Shown here: positions 43,678 through 51,838 of the stretch, one piece after another
Numbering within the stretch: position 1 is the stretch's first letter
How the letters are laid out: every line of letters begins with the position of its first letter
NCBI RefSeq assembly: GCF_026790145.1
Contig: NZ_JALAMS010000028.1
Span: 62,001 to 126,000, forward strand
From: Bacillus_I endophytica_A
GTDB taxonomy: Bacteria > Bacillota > Bacilli > Bacillales > Bacillaceae_H
Direction of reading: 5' to 3'
DNA length: 64,000 bases
The notes under the pieces: generated by a model
What the model was told of the DNA's origin: nothing
The model's input: only the letters and a program-made list of their open reading frames with translations
The model's database searches: none
Position numbers and translations under genes: made by a program

Positions 43678-45468
43678 ATGTTGAAAAAACAAACTGATGG
43701 AGACTTATCTTTATTTATTTATCTTATTAAAGAAACGAATCCATCTAAAGCAAAGTTAAGCTGCGCTATTTTAATGAGTACAATAATGACAATCGTAGGT
43801 TTATTCATTCCTTTGTTTACGAAAAATCTTGTGGATCATTTCTCTATACACTCATTCAATCGAAATACAATAATGATTTTGGTTATTGCTTTTCTCGCTC
43901 AAGCTATAGCAGGCGGTCTCTCTATTTACTTGCTTAATTATGTGGGACAAGAAGTAGTAGCAAACATGAGAGAGCGATTATTAGATAAATTTCTTCGCTT
44001 TCCTATCGCTTATTTTGACAATCACCAAACAGGAGAAATGACAAGTCGTATTATCAATGATACAGCAATTGTTAAAAACTTGATTTCTAATCATTTAACA
44101 AGCTTTGCTACAGGAGTTATCTCTATTACAGGATCAATTGTTATTTTACTTATAATAGACTGGAAGATGACAATGATCATGCTTTGTGCCGTTCCTCTTT
44201 CACTCTGTATCCTTCTTCCACTGGGAAAAAAGATGGTTAGAGTTTCTAGAGGCACACAAGATGAAACAGCTCAATTTTCTGCAAGAGTTACACAAGTTCT
44301 ATCGGAAATTCGTCTTGTTAAATCATCAAATGCTGAGCCTTTTGAATACAAAAATGGTAAAAAAGGGATTCAAAACCTTTTTCAACTTGGTGTCAAGGAA
44401 GGAAAAATACAAGCCTTTACCTCCCCATTAATTTCATTAATTATGATGGCTCTCCTAGTTGTTATTATTGGATACGGGGGAATGCGCGTTTCTTCTGGAG
44501 CTCTATCAGCTGGAGAATTAGTTGCCTTTATTCTATATCTTATTCAAATTATTATGCCAATGGCTCAATTCTCTACCTTTTTCACTCAGCTCCAAAAAGC
44601 AAAAGGAGCAACAGAAAGAATCATTAATGCTCTACATTCTAAAGAGGAAGACCATCAATCAGGTACTATTCTAAATAAAGCTACTAAGCCGCTTATTATT
44701 AAAGACTTAACATTTTCTTACGAAGAAAATAAAACAGTCTTACAAGACCTAAATTTCACAGCAGATGGGGGGAAAGTAACAGCAATTGTAGGCCCAAGCG
44801 GCGGCGGAAAAACGACGCTCTTTTCTCTTTTGGAACGTTATTACAGACCATCACACGGAGAAATAAGGCTTGGTGATCTTTCCATTTGTTCATTCTCTTT
44901 GTCTTCATGGAGAAGTCAGATCGGCTATGTTTCTCAAGAAAGCCCTCTAGTCTCTGGAACGATACAGGAAAATATTTGCTATGGTCTTCAAGGTAAAGTT
45001 TCAGAAGAAGAGTTGCATCATGCTGCTAAGTTAGCATATGCTCATCAATTTATTCTCCAGTTTCCAAACGGATATGAAACAGAAGTTGGAGAGCGAGGTA
45101 TTAAACTATCTGGTGGACAAAGGCAGAGAATTGGAATTGCAAGGGCTCTACTCAGAAACCCTCAAATTCTTATGCTTGATGAAGCAACATCAAGCCTTGA
45201 TAGTAAATCAGAAATTTATGTACAAAAAGCACTAAAAAACTTAATGAATGGTCGGACTACGCTCGTCATTGCACATCGCCTCTCTACGGTAATAGATGCT
45301 GATAAAATTTTATTTATGGAAAATGGCAGAATTACGGGACAAGGCACACATGATGAATTACTGGCTTCTCATGATTTATACAGAGAATTTGCCGTTGAGC
45401 AACTCCAATTATCTAAAAATCACCCACCTGAAAGCTTATATATAGAAAAAACCAACCCCGTATTGTAA
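43678..45468 (+). CDS. bmrA: ABC multidrug exporter half-transporter, BmrA-like
   Basis: 596 residues from ATG 43678 behind ATAGGAGATAAAAGA; the frame also runs open upstream through the terminator, by chance. N-terminal six-helix exporter domain (20-320) fused to one nucleotide-binding domain: Walker A VGPSGGGKTTLF, Q-loop SQESPL, signature LSGGQRQRIGIARALL, Walker B ILMLDEATSSLD, switch His in IAHRLSTV. The sequence and layout match B. subtilis BmrA (YvcC), a homodimeric drug exporter. The peptide ORF and terminator upstream suggest inducible read-through. Confidence 0.88.
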   Translation: MLKKQTDGDLSLFIYLIKETNPSKAKLSCAILMSTIMTIVGLFIPLFTKNLVDHFSIHSFNRNTIMILVIAFLAQAIAGGLSIYLLNYVGQEVVANMRERLLDKFLRFPIAYFDNHQTGEMTSRIINDTAIVKNLISNHLTSFATGVISITGSIVILLIIDWKMTMIMLCAVPLSLCILLPLGKKMVRVSRGTQDETAQFSARVTQVLSEIRLVKSSNAEPFEYKNGKKGIQNLFQLGVKEGKIQAFTSPLISLIMMALLVVIIGYGGMRVSSGALSAGELVAFILYLIQIIMPMAQFSTFFTQLQKAKGATERIINALHSKEEDHQSGTILNKATKPLIIKDLTFSYEENKTVLQDLNFTADGGKVTAIVGPSGGGKTTLFSLLERYYRPSHGEIRLGDLSICSFSLSSWRSQIGYVSQESPLVSGTIQENICYGLQGKVSEEELHHAAKLAYAHQFILQFPNGYETEVGERGIKLSGGQRQRIGIARALLRNPQILMLDEATSSLDSKSEIYVQKALKNLMNGRTTLVIAHRLSTVIDADKILFMENGRITGQGTHDELLASHDLYREFAVEQLQLSKNHPPESLYIEKTNPVL

Positions 45469-45480
45469 GGGCTGGTTTTT
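45446..45480 (+). terminator. Terminator of bmrA, overlapping the stop codon
   Basis: AAAAACCAACCC (45446-45457) pairs with GGGCTGGTTTTT (45469-45480) with one mismatch. It also lies at the 3' end of the convergent pbuE gene. Confidence 0.85.
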
Positions 45481-45481
45481 C

Positions 45482-46651
45482 TTATTTTTGCACTTCTGTT
45501 CTATTTAGTTGGGCAGGTTTTATTAAAGAAAATAAGGCACATAACATGGCTATAACTACAATACATCCACCGATCGTTGTTGTATGAGCTACTGAACCGG
45601 TTTTCTCCATCACAGCTCCTCCAACAGCAGAGCCTAGTGAAATGCCAACTTGCAATGCCGAGTTATTAAAGCTTTGCTGAATATCAGATGTAACAGGATC
45701 AATTTGGATAAGGTAACTTTGCTGAGGTGGTGAAAGACTCCAACTTAATGCCCCCCATACCATCATCACAATTATAAAGATTGGAAAGGAAAACGTTGTA
45801 TACGGAAGCACAAACAGCATAAGGGCAAAAGCTCCAATGACAATTAAAATACTTTTAGGAGCGCCAATTTTATCAGATAGTGTCCCTCCTAGACCTCCAC
45901 CAAACACAGCAGCAATGCCAAATAGGAAATAACAAAGGCTGATCCACTGCTGATTTAAGTTTAAAACTTCTTCTAAAAAAGGAGTAAAGTATGCATAAAT
46001 TGTATAGTGACCAGCTAACATAAACAGTGTAGCAAGGTGGACTCCAATAATCTTCCCACTTTTAAGCGATTTGATTTGTTTGCTAATCGGAACCAATTTA
46101 TCAACAGGAATGCGTTCTAAGAAAATCGAAATTAAAACAAGAGACAAAATCGAAAGAAACGCAATACCTAGAAAAACAGTTCGCCAGCCAAAAGCATTTG
46201 TCACAAGAATGCCAATTGGTACACCTAAAACAAGAGAAGAACTAATCCCCATATAAATAACCCCTACAGCTTTTGCTCTATGAGTAGGTGCAACAATTTT
46301 AGGCGCAATTGTTAAAGATAGCACAACAATTAATGCTGTACTCCCTGCTGTAATAATCCTTGCGATGATAATAAACGAGAATACCGAACTGAAAAACGTC
46401 ATTAAATTTCCGATAAAAAAGACAAAAAGAGCAATAAGATACAAACGTTTTCGCTCAATACTAGCTGTAATTGATAAAAGTAATGGACCAGCTACAGCAT
46501 ATACAAGCGCAAAAATGGTAATAAGCTGACCTGCTGTACCAACTGATATGTTCAAATCATCTGCCATAATTGGTAAGATCCCACCGACGATAAGTTCTAC
46601 TAATCCGACTGAAATAGTAGAAGCAGCAAGGATCCAAACTTTTAAATTCAT
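45482..46651 (-). CDS. pbuE: Purine (adenine/hypoxanthine) efflux transporter PbuE, MFS family
   Basis: 389 residues from ATG 46651 behind AAAGGAGGAATTCAA; an in-frame ATG/GTG upstream falls before that RBS. Twelve-helix DHA1-type MFS protein strongly resembling B. subtilis PbuE (YdhL): VGLVELIVGGILP, SITASIERKRLYLIALFVFF, VVLSLTIAPKIVAP, LQVGISLGSAVGG. It exports adenine and other purine bases. The leader is a textbook adenine riboswitch with a terminator, which independently confirms the identification: excess adenine switches the gene on. Confidence 0.94.
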   Translation of the reverse strand: MNLKVWILAASTISVGLVELIVGGILPIMADDLNISVGTAGQLITIFALVYAVAGPLLLSITASIERKRLYLIALFVFFIGNLMTFFSSVFSFIIIARIITAGSTALIVVLSLTIAPKIVAPTHRAKAVGVIYMGISSSLVLGVPIGILVTNAFGWRTVFLGIAFLSILSLVLISIFLERIPVDKLVPISKQIKSLKSGKIIGVHLATLFMLAGHYTIYAYFTPFLEEVLNLNQQWISLCYFLFGIAAVFGGGLGGTLSDKIGAPKSILIVIGAFALMLFVLPYTTFSFPIFIIVMMVWGALSWSLSPPQQSYLIQIDPVTSDIQQSFNNSALQVGISLGSAVGGAVMEKTGSVAHTTTIGGCIVVIAMLCALFSLIKPAQLNRTEVQK

Positions 46652-46750
46652 TTGAATTCCTCCTTTTTCTGTCGTCACTTCCAATCTTGTATCAGATCAA
46701 GACTTTTACCCGCACCTTTATATGCGCCCTCTCTCACTTCAGTGCCAAGA

Positions 46751-46858
46751 CAAAAAATCCTGATTACAAAAATGAAAGTGACATTTGTTGTAATCAGGAT
46801 TTATCGGTTCCTGGTAGAGACCCTCAAACCATATTATTGAGGTTATACATACAGATTG
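46751..46858 (-). ncRNA. Adenine (purine) riboswitch with intrinsic terminator, controlling pbuE
   Basis: On the minus strand the conserved purine aptamer is complete: TATAACCTCAATAATATGG (P1/P2 and J1-2), then GTCTCTACCAGGAACCG (L2/P3/L3), then TCCTGATTACA (P1 3' side). The junction base in the GATTACA segment is T, i.e. U74, which selects adenine over guanine. The aptamer's 3' strand is part of a 14-bp terminator stem (AATCCTGATTACAA at 46756-46769 and complement 46788-46801) followed by T. Ligand binding should prevent the terminator. Sequence nearly matches the B. subtilis pbuE element. Confidence 0.96.
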
Positions 46859-46985
46859 ATTATTCTATTCGATTTAATAATATAGCGTATCTTTTAGGAT
46901 TTTTCAACTACCTGCAGGGTTGTTTGTATTTCCAATCCTTTTTGAAAGCTTATTATATCAACTATAATCTCACTGTACTTTTTCC

Positions 46986-47440
46986 CTACGTAGTTTCTAG
47001 TACAACTTTTTTCAGTTGCTCAGCATACTTTCCGAAATCATCTGCTAATAAAGTATAATATGTTGGCACTTCAATAACTTCATCATTCTTAAGTTGTAAA
47101 ATGAAACCAGGAACACCCCATAGTAGTGTTTTTAAATATACATAATAGTTAGCATCTAGTTTTTTAATATCATTTATAGGGATTTTTTGTTTTTGTAATA
47201 AAAATGTTTTTCATCATACTTTAACAGGGCTGAAGACGATCTAAGCAAGAAATATAGAAGAATAATCATGTACTGTCCTGTAAATCCAAACGTTACGATA
47301 ACTACCATTACACTTACTACTTGTTCAAAAAAGTTCTCTGTAGGAATCCGATAAATTGCCCATACTCCCACACCTACAGCTAATGCACAAGTTAAACTTC
47401 TTAAAAAGACGATATGGCGTTTGTATTTTATGTAATTCAA
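46986..47440 (-). pseudogene. Membrane protein of family A (third copy), disrupted by a -1 frameshift in poly-A
   Basis: The first frame gives 88 residues (MNYIKYKRHIVFLRSLTCAL start, two hydrophobic helices) and stops after YYKNKKSL. The sequence continues in another frame with the rest of the family: KIPINDIKKLDANYYVYL, WGVPGFILQLKNDEVIEVP, TYYTLLADDFGKYAEQL, stop at 46986. One A too few in the six-A run at about 47182-47187 explains it. Restored length would be 151 residues, equal to its paralogues at 47847 and 48766. It could instead be read by ribosomal slippage. Confidence 0.78.
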
Positions 47441-47472
47441 GAGTACTTTTCCTTTTCATTCTTATGTTTTTC

Positions 47473-47781
47473 TTAAAATGCTTTTCCTATCACGTTTGCA
47501 ACTTCTATTGACAAAACACTAATGACAAGAAGCAAGAAAACTAAACATATCATTAATAGCTTGGCAAGCAGGATAGGTAGAGAGTGGATTTTACTACTTA
47601 AATAATAAGCGGGCCCGAAGCATACATTTCCTATTAAAGTACCAATTAGAAAAATGTCCCCGTCTACCATACATTCGTATACTCGCTTCGAAAGGGAATG
47701 ATTGATGAACAGTAATAAGCTATAAAAAGTATTTATAATAATACCCAAGACAGCAAATGAAGCAATAGCTTCTAATATCAT
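47473..47781 (-). CDS. Small three-helix membrane protein of family B (second copy)
   Basis: 102 residues with three hydrophobic segments. It aligns with the product at 48386: INTFYSLLLFINHSLSKRVYE, DGDIFLIGTL, CFGPAYYLSSKIHSLP, LLAKLLMI. No signal or catalytic motif. It lies between two family A genes in a five-gene minus-strand array. Function unknown; I suggest it forms a membrane unit with family A, perhaps as immunity to the divergent effector-like operon. Confidence 0.7.
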   Translation of the reverse strand: MILEAIASFAVLGIIINTFYSLLLFINHSLSKRVYECMVDGDIFLIGTLIGNVCFGPAYYLSSKIHSLPILLAKLLMICLVFLLLVISVLSIEVANVIGKAF

Positions 47782-47846
47782 AAAAATATCTCCTCTCTAC
47801 ACCTTTGGAGCATTAACTACAAAGCAAATGACCAACTCTTATGTAT

Positions 47847-48305
47847 CTATCTGTCATCCTTATACTGCTTCATCCGTTCTTCAACTATATCTAAAGCGTC
47901 TGCATGCTGATCTAGTGTTAAAAGGTAATGTGTTGGGATTTCAATTATTTTCCCGTCTTTCATTTTGAAATGAAACCCTGTTATTCCTCCTGGAAGTCTC
48001 TTTGTATAAATAGTCAGGTCTAAAATTTCTTCTATATCTTTAATCGCGAACTTGCCATTCTTGTAATGGATAAAGTGCTCGTCGATGGAACAAAGAACAG
48101 GAAAAGGTTTAACTAGGAAGTAAAAGAAAATAACAAGATACTGTCCAAAGAATAACAAAGCAATAATAATAACAATAGATGTAAGTTGTTCAAAGAAACC
48201 AAATCTCGGTATAGAAAGTATCAACCAAACAGCAAATGCTACAAATGGAATACAGCCTAATAACTTCATTAATACTATGGAACGTTTATACTTAATATAC
48301 TCCAT
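47847..48305 (-). CDS. Family A membrane protein (second copy, DUF5381-like)
   Basis: 152 residues. Two hydrophobic helices near the N-terminus (15-75), then a soluble C-terminal region with KRLPGGITGFHFKMKDGKI and EIPTHYLLTL, which is the best conserved part of the family. This helix pair plus beta-rich domain resembles DUF5381/YfjD-type proteins of bacilli (from memory, unverified). It aligns with the products at 48766 and 46986. Member of the A-B-A-B-A array. Confidence 0.72.
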   Translation of the reverse strand: MEYIKYKRSIVLMKLLGCIPFVAFAVWLILSIPRFGFFEQLTSIVIIIALLFFGQYLVIFFYFLVKPFPVLCSIDEHFIHYKNGKFAIKDIEEILDLTIYTKRLPGGITGFHFKMKDGKIIEIPTHYLLTLDQHADALDIVEERMKQYKDDR

Positions 48306-48385
48306 TAAACAATACCTTTTCTCATACCCTTTCTTATGTTAATAATTTTCCGTCTCCCTTTACGCCGCTTCTCCTACAAAATTTC

Positions 48386-48682
48386 TCACAATGAATTTAC
48401 TAAATCTATCATATATCCACTCAAAGCAATAAACAGGAAAATGGCAACTAACATTAATAATTTAGCAAAAAAATAAGGAAGGCGATGAACTACTTTAGCT
48501 ATATAATAAGCAGGCCCCATGCAAGTATAAGCTGTAAGACTTCCAACTAAGAAAACATCGTTTTCAAGCATAGATTCATATACTTTCTTCACATAACTAT
48601 AATTTAACGTTAATAAAGCACTATATAAAGTATTTAATCCAAGGGCAAGTGTAGCAAAGACTGCAAGTGTTACCAAAAACAT
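48386..48682 (-). CDS. Small three-helix membrane protein of family B (first copy)
   Basis: 98 residues, three hydrophobic segments, conserved with the product at 47473: NTLYSALLTLNYSYVKKVYES, ENDVFLVGSL, CMGPAYYIAKVVHRLP, FFAKLLML. The GPAYY motif in the second helix is the strongest shared feature. No recognised domain. Placed 83 bp after family A copy 1. Confidence 0.7.
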   Translation of the reverse strand: MFLVTLAVFATLALGLNTLYSALLTLNYSYVKKVYESMLENDVFLVGSLTAYTCMGPAYYIAKVVHRLPYFFAKLLMLVAIFLFIALSGYMIDLVNSL

Positions 48683-48765
48683 AGATCCTCACCATCCTTT
48701 CTATGAGGCACTTTCTCTATAAGCATAAACCATTTTTTATAATTATGTAGTTAAACTACAATTGA

Positions 48766-49218
48766 CTAATTATATTTATTTATAATTTTTTCTAATACCT
48801 TGTAATATTTACTATATTCTTTTAAAGTGAAGAGTTGATATGTTGGAATCTCCACTAGTCCCCCGTCCTTCTTCTGGAAGCGAAAGCCTTGTACCCCGCC
48901 TGGTATCCCTCTTTTTGGTACATGTCCGTGTATTATCTTTTCTATATTATTTAATGGGATAACTTGTTCATTATAATAAATATTCTGTTGATCATACTTC
49001 AACATTACTGTAGATGGTTTGATGGTAAAATAAGAAAAATAAACCAAGTACTGACCAAATAAACCAAAAGCCATTATAATGCACACTACGGTAAATACTT
49101 GCCTAAAAAAACCTGCAGTAGGCAACATATAAGTAAGCCAAACTCCAACTCCTATTGCAAGTATACATACTAAGGATTTACCAAATGCAATTAGCCGTCT
49201 GTACTTTATTAAATTCAT
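48766..49218 (-). CDS. Family A membrane protein (first copy, DUF5381-like)
   Basis: 150 residues beginning MNLIKYRRLIAFGKSLVCIL. Two N-terminal hydrophobic helices, then KRGIPGGVQGFRFQKKDGG and LVEIPTYQLFTLKEYSKYYK. It heads the five-gene array and is divergent, across 255 bp of AT-rich DNA, from the WXG100-like operon. Conserved PGG-FxFxxKDG and EIPTYxLxTL motifs are shared by all three copies. The soluble part probably faces the cytoplasm. Function unknown. Confidence 0.74.
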   Translation of the reverse strand: MNLIKYRRLIAFGKSLVCILAIGVGVWLTYMLPTAGFFRQVFTVVCIIMAFGLFGQYLVYFSYFTIKPSTVMLKYDQQNIYYNEQVIPLNNIEKIIHGHVPKRGIPGGVQGFRFQKKDGGLVEIPTYQLFTLKEYSKYYKVLEKIINKYN

Positions 49219-49473
49219 TCATAATCCCCCTTACTTTTTAAATACTTTCTTTAACTTCTTCAATAAAGCTATCCTTTACAATTATAATAAAAATATTAAA
49301 TTATAACGTAAAGTTTATTATATAAAACTAAATTCTATCTTAACCTTTACTTCCTTTAATAGTAATTTATTACTATTTTTGTTTTATTATATAAATTTAT
49401 CTATATTAATTTTATAATTGATGCTATTTTTTTGTTATAGATAAAAAGAACGATTTTTGGGGGAGATTAAATA

Positions 49474-49764
49474 ATGGATTTATTATCTTTAAGTCCTGAT
49501 GGATTGGAAAATGCCGCTAGAAAATTAGAAAAGGAAGCTTCATCATTACAAAATTTACAACAAGATCTTAGCACCCTTTTCAATCAAGATCATAGCTGGA
49601 AAACGTCCTCTAAAAAGGAATTTAATAAAACAGCTCAGGTTTTACTTGAAAACATTAAAAATACACTGAACGAAATTAGAGATAAAAGTACATATTTGAA
49701 GAATCTTTCAGAACAAGCACGACTTGCTCATATTAAAGAAAAACTAAAGGAAAAACACTCTTGA
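49474..49764 (+). CDS. WXG100-like small helical protein
   Basis: 96 residues, entirely helical with no signal peptide. Two helices are separated by a turn reading DHSWKTSSKKEF, a variant of the WxG turn (W41, later F). Size and shape fit WXG100/ESAT-6-type partners of type VII secretion. It lacks a clear C-terminal YxxxD/E export signal. First gene of a three-gene plus-strand operon; RBS GGGGGAGATTAAATA. B. subtilis yfjA is the remembered counterpart, with yfjB and yfjC following it as here. Identification is by architecture only. Confidence 0.65.
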   Translation: MDLLSLSPDGLENAARKLEKEASSLQNLQQDLSTLFNQDHSWKTSSKKEFNKTAQVLLENIKNTLNEIRDKSTYLKNLSEQARLAHIKEKLKEKHS

Positions 49765-49789
49765 ATTTATAAAGAAAGGAATCCATTAA

Positions 49790-50872
49790 ATGTCTATAAT
49801 TGAAATAAATCCTGACTCCGTAAAAAAATTAGCAAAAAAAGTTGCCTCTATTGGAGATGACATTTCTGCTGTTGACCAGAGAGTAAATACATACTTACAA
49901 GAGCTTAAAGGCGTTTCCTTATCTATTTCTTTTAATTCTATTGACCAGAGTATTAATTCCCTCCATAGTATTGCAAGTGAAACAGCAAGTAAAATGGAAA
50001 TAGAGGATAACATATTTTCTTCTCTACTCAAACTTCCCTCTTTGGCAAGTGATTACCTTAGTATTAAAGGTAATCTAGACAAGGTATTAATTTCAACACA
50101 ATCCTTGGTAGCTTTAAGTCTATTAGCTACTAAATCTATAAATATTAACATGAGGAATGCAGGGACGGGGGTTGTTAGCATAAGCACTGCAAAATGGGTT
50201 AAAGGTCAGGGAACCCCCTCTGTATTTCGAAATTTTGCTAGACGCGTAAATAAATTTATAAAAACGGAACATACAAACCCAGTACTTAAAGTTTTAAAGA
50301 ATAAAACTGGACTTAGCAATTATCGTACTTTTAATGGATGGCTCAAGTACAATTTTATGGGGATTGGTGACAACTATACAAAAGCCAATATAAAAAAAGT
50401 CACTGGTTCTATAGCCAAGAAGGTATTTCCAATAAGTGTTGCTTCTAATGTTATAGAAGAAGGTATAGGTGGGATTGATAAATATAGCAAAGGAAAGCTT
50501 ACTCCAACTGATATAGCCGTTTCAGCTTCTAATGTTGCAATAAAATCAGCGGCAGCTTATAGTGGTTCCGTAATAGGAGCCTCCTTATTTGGTTTAGCAG
50601 GCCCCCCTGGTGCGGTAGCTGGGGCATTTATAGGAGGTGCAGCAGGGACCTTTGTGGGCGACATAGTCGCTTCTAAAGCTCAAAAATTCATTGAGAAGCA
50701 TTCTGATACAATTAATAAAACTGCACATAAAGTACAAGATGGAATATCTAAGGCTAAGAAAGAAGTATCAGACGTTATTGACAAAGGCAAAAAAGAAGTC
50801 TCCAAAACTATCGACAAAGGCAAGGAACTCTTCAGTCAAGGCTCTAAATGGGTCTCAGGATTACTCCATTAA
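49790..50872 (+). CDS. Glycine-zipper protein with WXG/LXG-like N-terminus, candidate secreted effector
   Basis: 360 residues. Residues 1-110 are helical and coiled (SVKKLAKKVASIGDDISAV, SIDQSINSLHSIASETASK), like an LXG/WXG targeting domain. The middle (110-250) is basic and of unknown fold. Residues about 258-300 form a glycine zipper (GASLFGLAGPPGAVAGAFIG, then GAAGTFVGD), the kind of hydrophobic hairpin seen in membrane-perturbing proteins. The tail has 11-residue repeats (KKEVSDVIDKG, KKEVSKTIDKG). Polymorphic LXG toxins with glycine zippers exist, such as TelE of Streptococcus. The membrane protein array divergent to it could be immunity. Function is inference. Confidence 0.62.
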   Translation: MSIIEINPDSVKKLAKKVASIGDDISAVDQRVNTYLQELKGVSLSISFNSIDQSINSLHSIASETASKMEIEDNIFSSLLKLPSLASDYLSIKGNLDKVLISTQSLVALSLLATKSININMRNAGTGVVSISTAKWVKGQGTPSVFRNFARRVNKFIKTEHTNPVLKVLKNKTGLSNYRTFNGWLKYNFMGIGDNYTKANIKKVTGSIAKKVFPISVASNVIEEGIGGIDKYSKGKLTPTDIAVSASNVAIKSAAAYSGSVIGASLFGLAGPPGAVAGAFIGGAAGTFVGDIVASKAQKFIEKHSDTINKTAHKVQDGISKAKKEVSDVIDKGKKEVSKTIDKGKELFSQGSKWVSGLLH

Positions 50873-50896
50873 AGGATATAAAGTGAGGTATTAAAT

Positions 50897-51724
50897 ATGA
50901 ATCAACAACCAAAGATTAGTTTGAGTACAGAAGAACTTGCCCTCTCTCTTGTCTTATGTGGATATGATGAAGTTGCAGCAGGTGTTCTAGAATCTGGACT
51001 TGGTGAAAAATCTGAAAGTGACTTACAAATTGTGTTCGAAACCGCATCACATAGCCTGCTTTCAAAAGAACTTCTGCTCGGTATTAATGAAGAAAACTTA
51101 GCGGAATCTCTTCACCCTGTCTTCAAACAAATGATGGACCTTTTCGTTCAATCAACCAAGATGATTTGTTGTAATAAAGAAGCAAATGGAGCTGAGAAAG
51201 TTTTGATGCTCCATCGCCTGCCTGGTGATGAAAGTTTGAAGCATGAAGTAAAACATGATGTCGTTCACGAATTTTCTATTTTGAAAGAAAATGAAATTCA
51301 GCCTGCAATTACTTCCTTCTTGAAAGTATTAGCATGGGGAGAGATAGAAACTGCTCACATTCCACTAACAGAAGAACTTTTTAATAGACTTGTTGAGGAG
51401 ACTAAGACAGAGGATGAACTAGCCTCTCTTTGTGAATCTTTCCATATTCATCAACATCAAGAAATGTTGAAAATATTCCTCTCAGATTTTAATGATTATG
51501 GTCGTCGTTTTGCTAACATTTCAGAATCGTTAATTTCTCTAAAAGAATATTCACAAATTCAAGAAGCTCATCTTATTCTGCCTATTCATAAACGGCTTTG
51601 GGTTGTATACAATGAAAATGAAGATGTAACTGAACAACCATCTCTCGTTTTAAAAAGGATGAATCAAGATCAATGGATTGATCATGTTGAACATCTTTTA
51701 CAAAAAGGAAAACTCTCACTTTAG
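50897..51724 (+). CDS. Unrecognised 275-residue acidic protein, third gene of the WXG-like operon
   Basis: A soluble alpha/beta protein with no signal peptide or helix. It begins with ISLSTEELALSLVLCGYDEV and ends with VLKRMNQDQWIDHVEHLLQ. It starts 24 bp after the glycine-zipper gene with RBS GTGAGGTATTAAAT and ends in a terminator, so it belongs to the same transcript. A B. subtilis YfjC relative is likely from position. The size and opening invite comparison with EspG-type chaperones of mycobacterial ESX systems, a weak hypothesis. A dedicated chaperone or adaptor for the upstream protein is the role I would test. Confidence 0.65.
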   Translation: MNQQPKISLSTEELALSLVLCGYDEVAAGVLESGLGEKSESDLQIVFETASHSLLSKELLLGINEENLAESLHPVFKQMMDLFVQSTKMICCNKEANGAEKVLMLHRLPGDESLKHEVKHDVVHEFSILKENEIQPAITSFLKVLAWGEIETAHIPLTEELFNRLVEETKTEDELASLCESFHIHQHQEMLKIFLSDFNDYGRRFANISESLISLKEYSQIQEAHLILPIHKRLWVVYNENEDVTEQPSLVLKRMNQDQWIDHVEHLLQKGKLSL

Positions 51725-51742
51725 AGTTTCCCTTTTTATATA
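51702..51742 (+). terminator. Terminator of the WXG-like operon
   Basis: AAAAAGGAAAACTCT (51702-51716) pairs with AGAGTTTCCCTTTTT (51723-51737) with one mismatch, loop CACTTT. It overlaps the stop codon. Confidence 0.85.
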
Positions 51743-51793
51743 ATCTTGCTTTTCCTTTCCTTTGAAAGATATACTGTTGAAATGGTTATTTAT

Positions 51794-51812
51794 TAATCAA
51801 ACGTTTGTTTAA
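51794..51812. promoter_or_regulatory. Copy 3 of the repeated palindrome, upstream of ywbE
   Basis: TAATCAAACGTTTGTTTAA, two substitutions from the copies at 25154 and 39846. It ends 26 bp before the ywbE start, so it probably overlaps the promoter or leader. Putative operator of an unidentified regulator. Confidence 0.5.
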
Positions 51813-51838
51813 AAGTAAAAAGTGGAGGTTTTTCACAT

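Noticed and set aside
46687..47058. 123-codon plus-strand frame across the pbuE leader
   Set aside because: It is antisense to the adenine riboswitch and to the end of the frameshifted family A gene; open only by chance.
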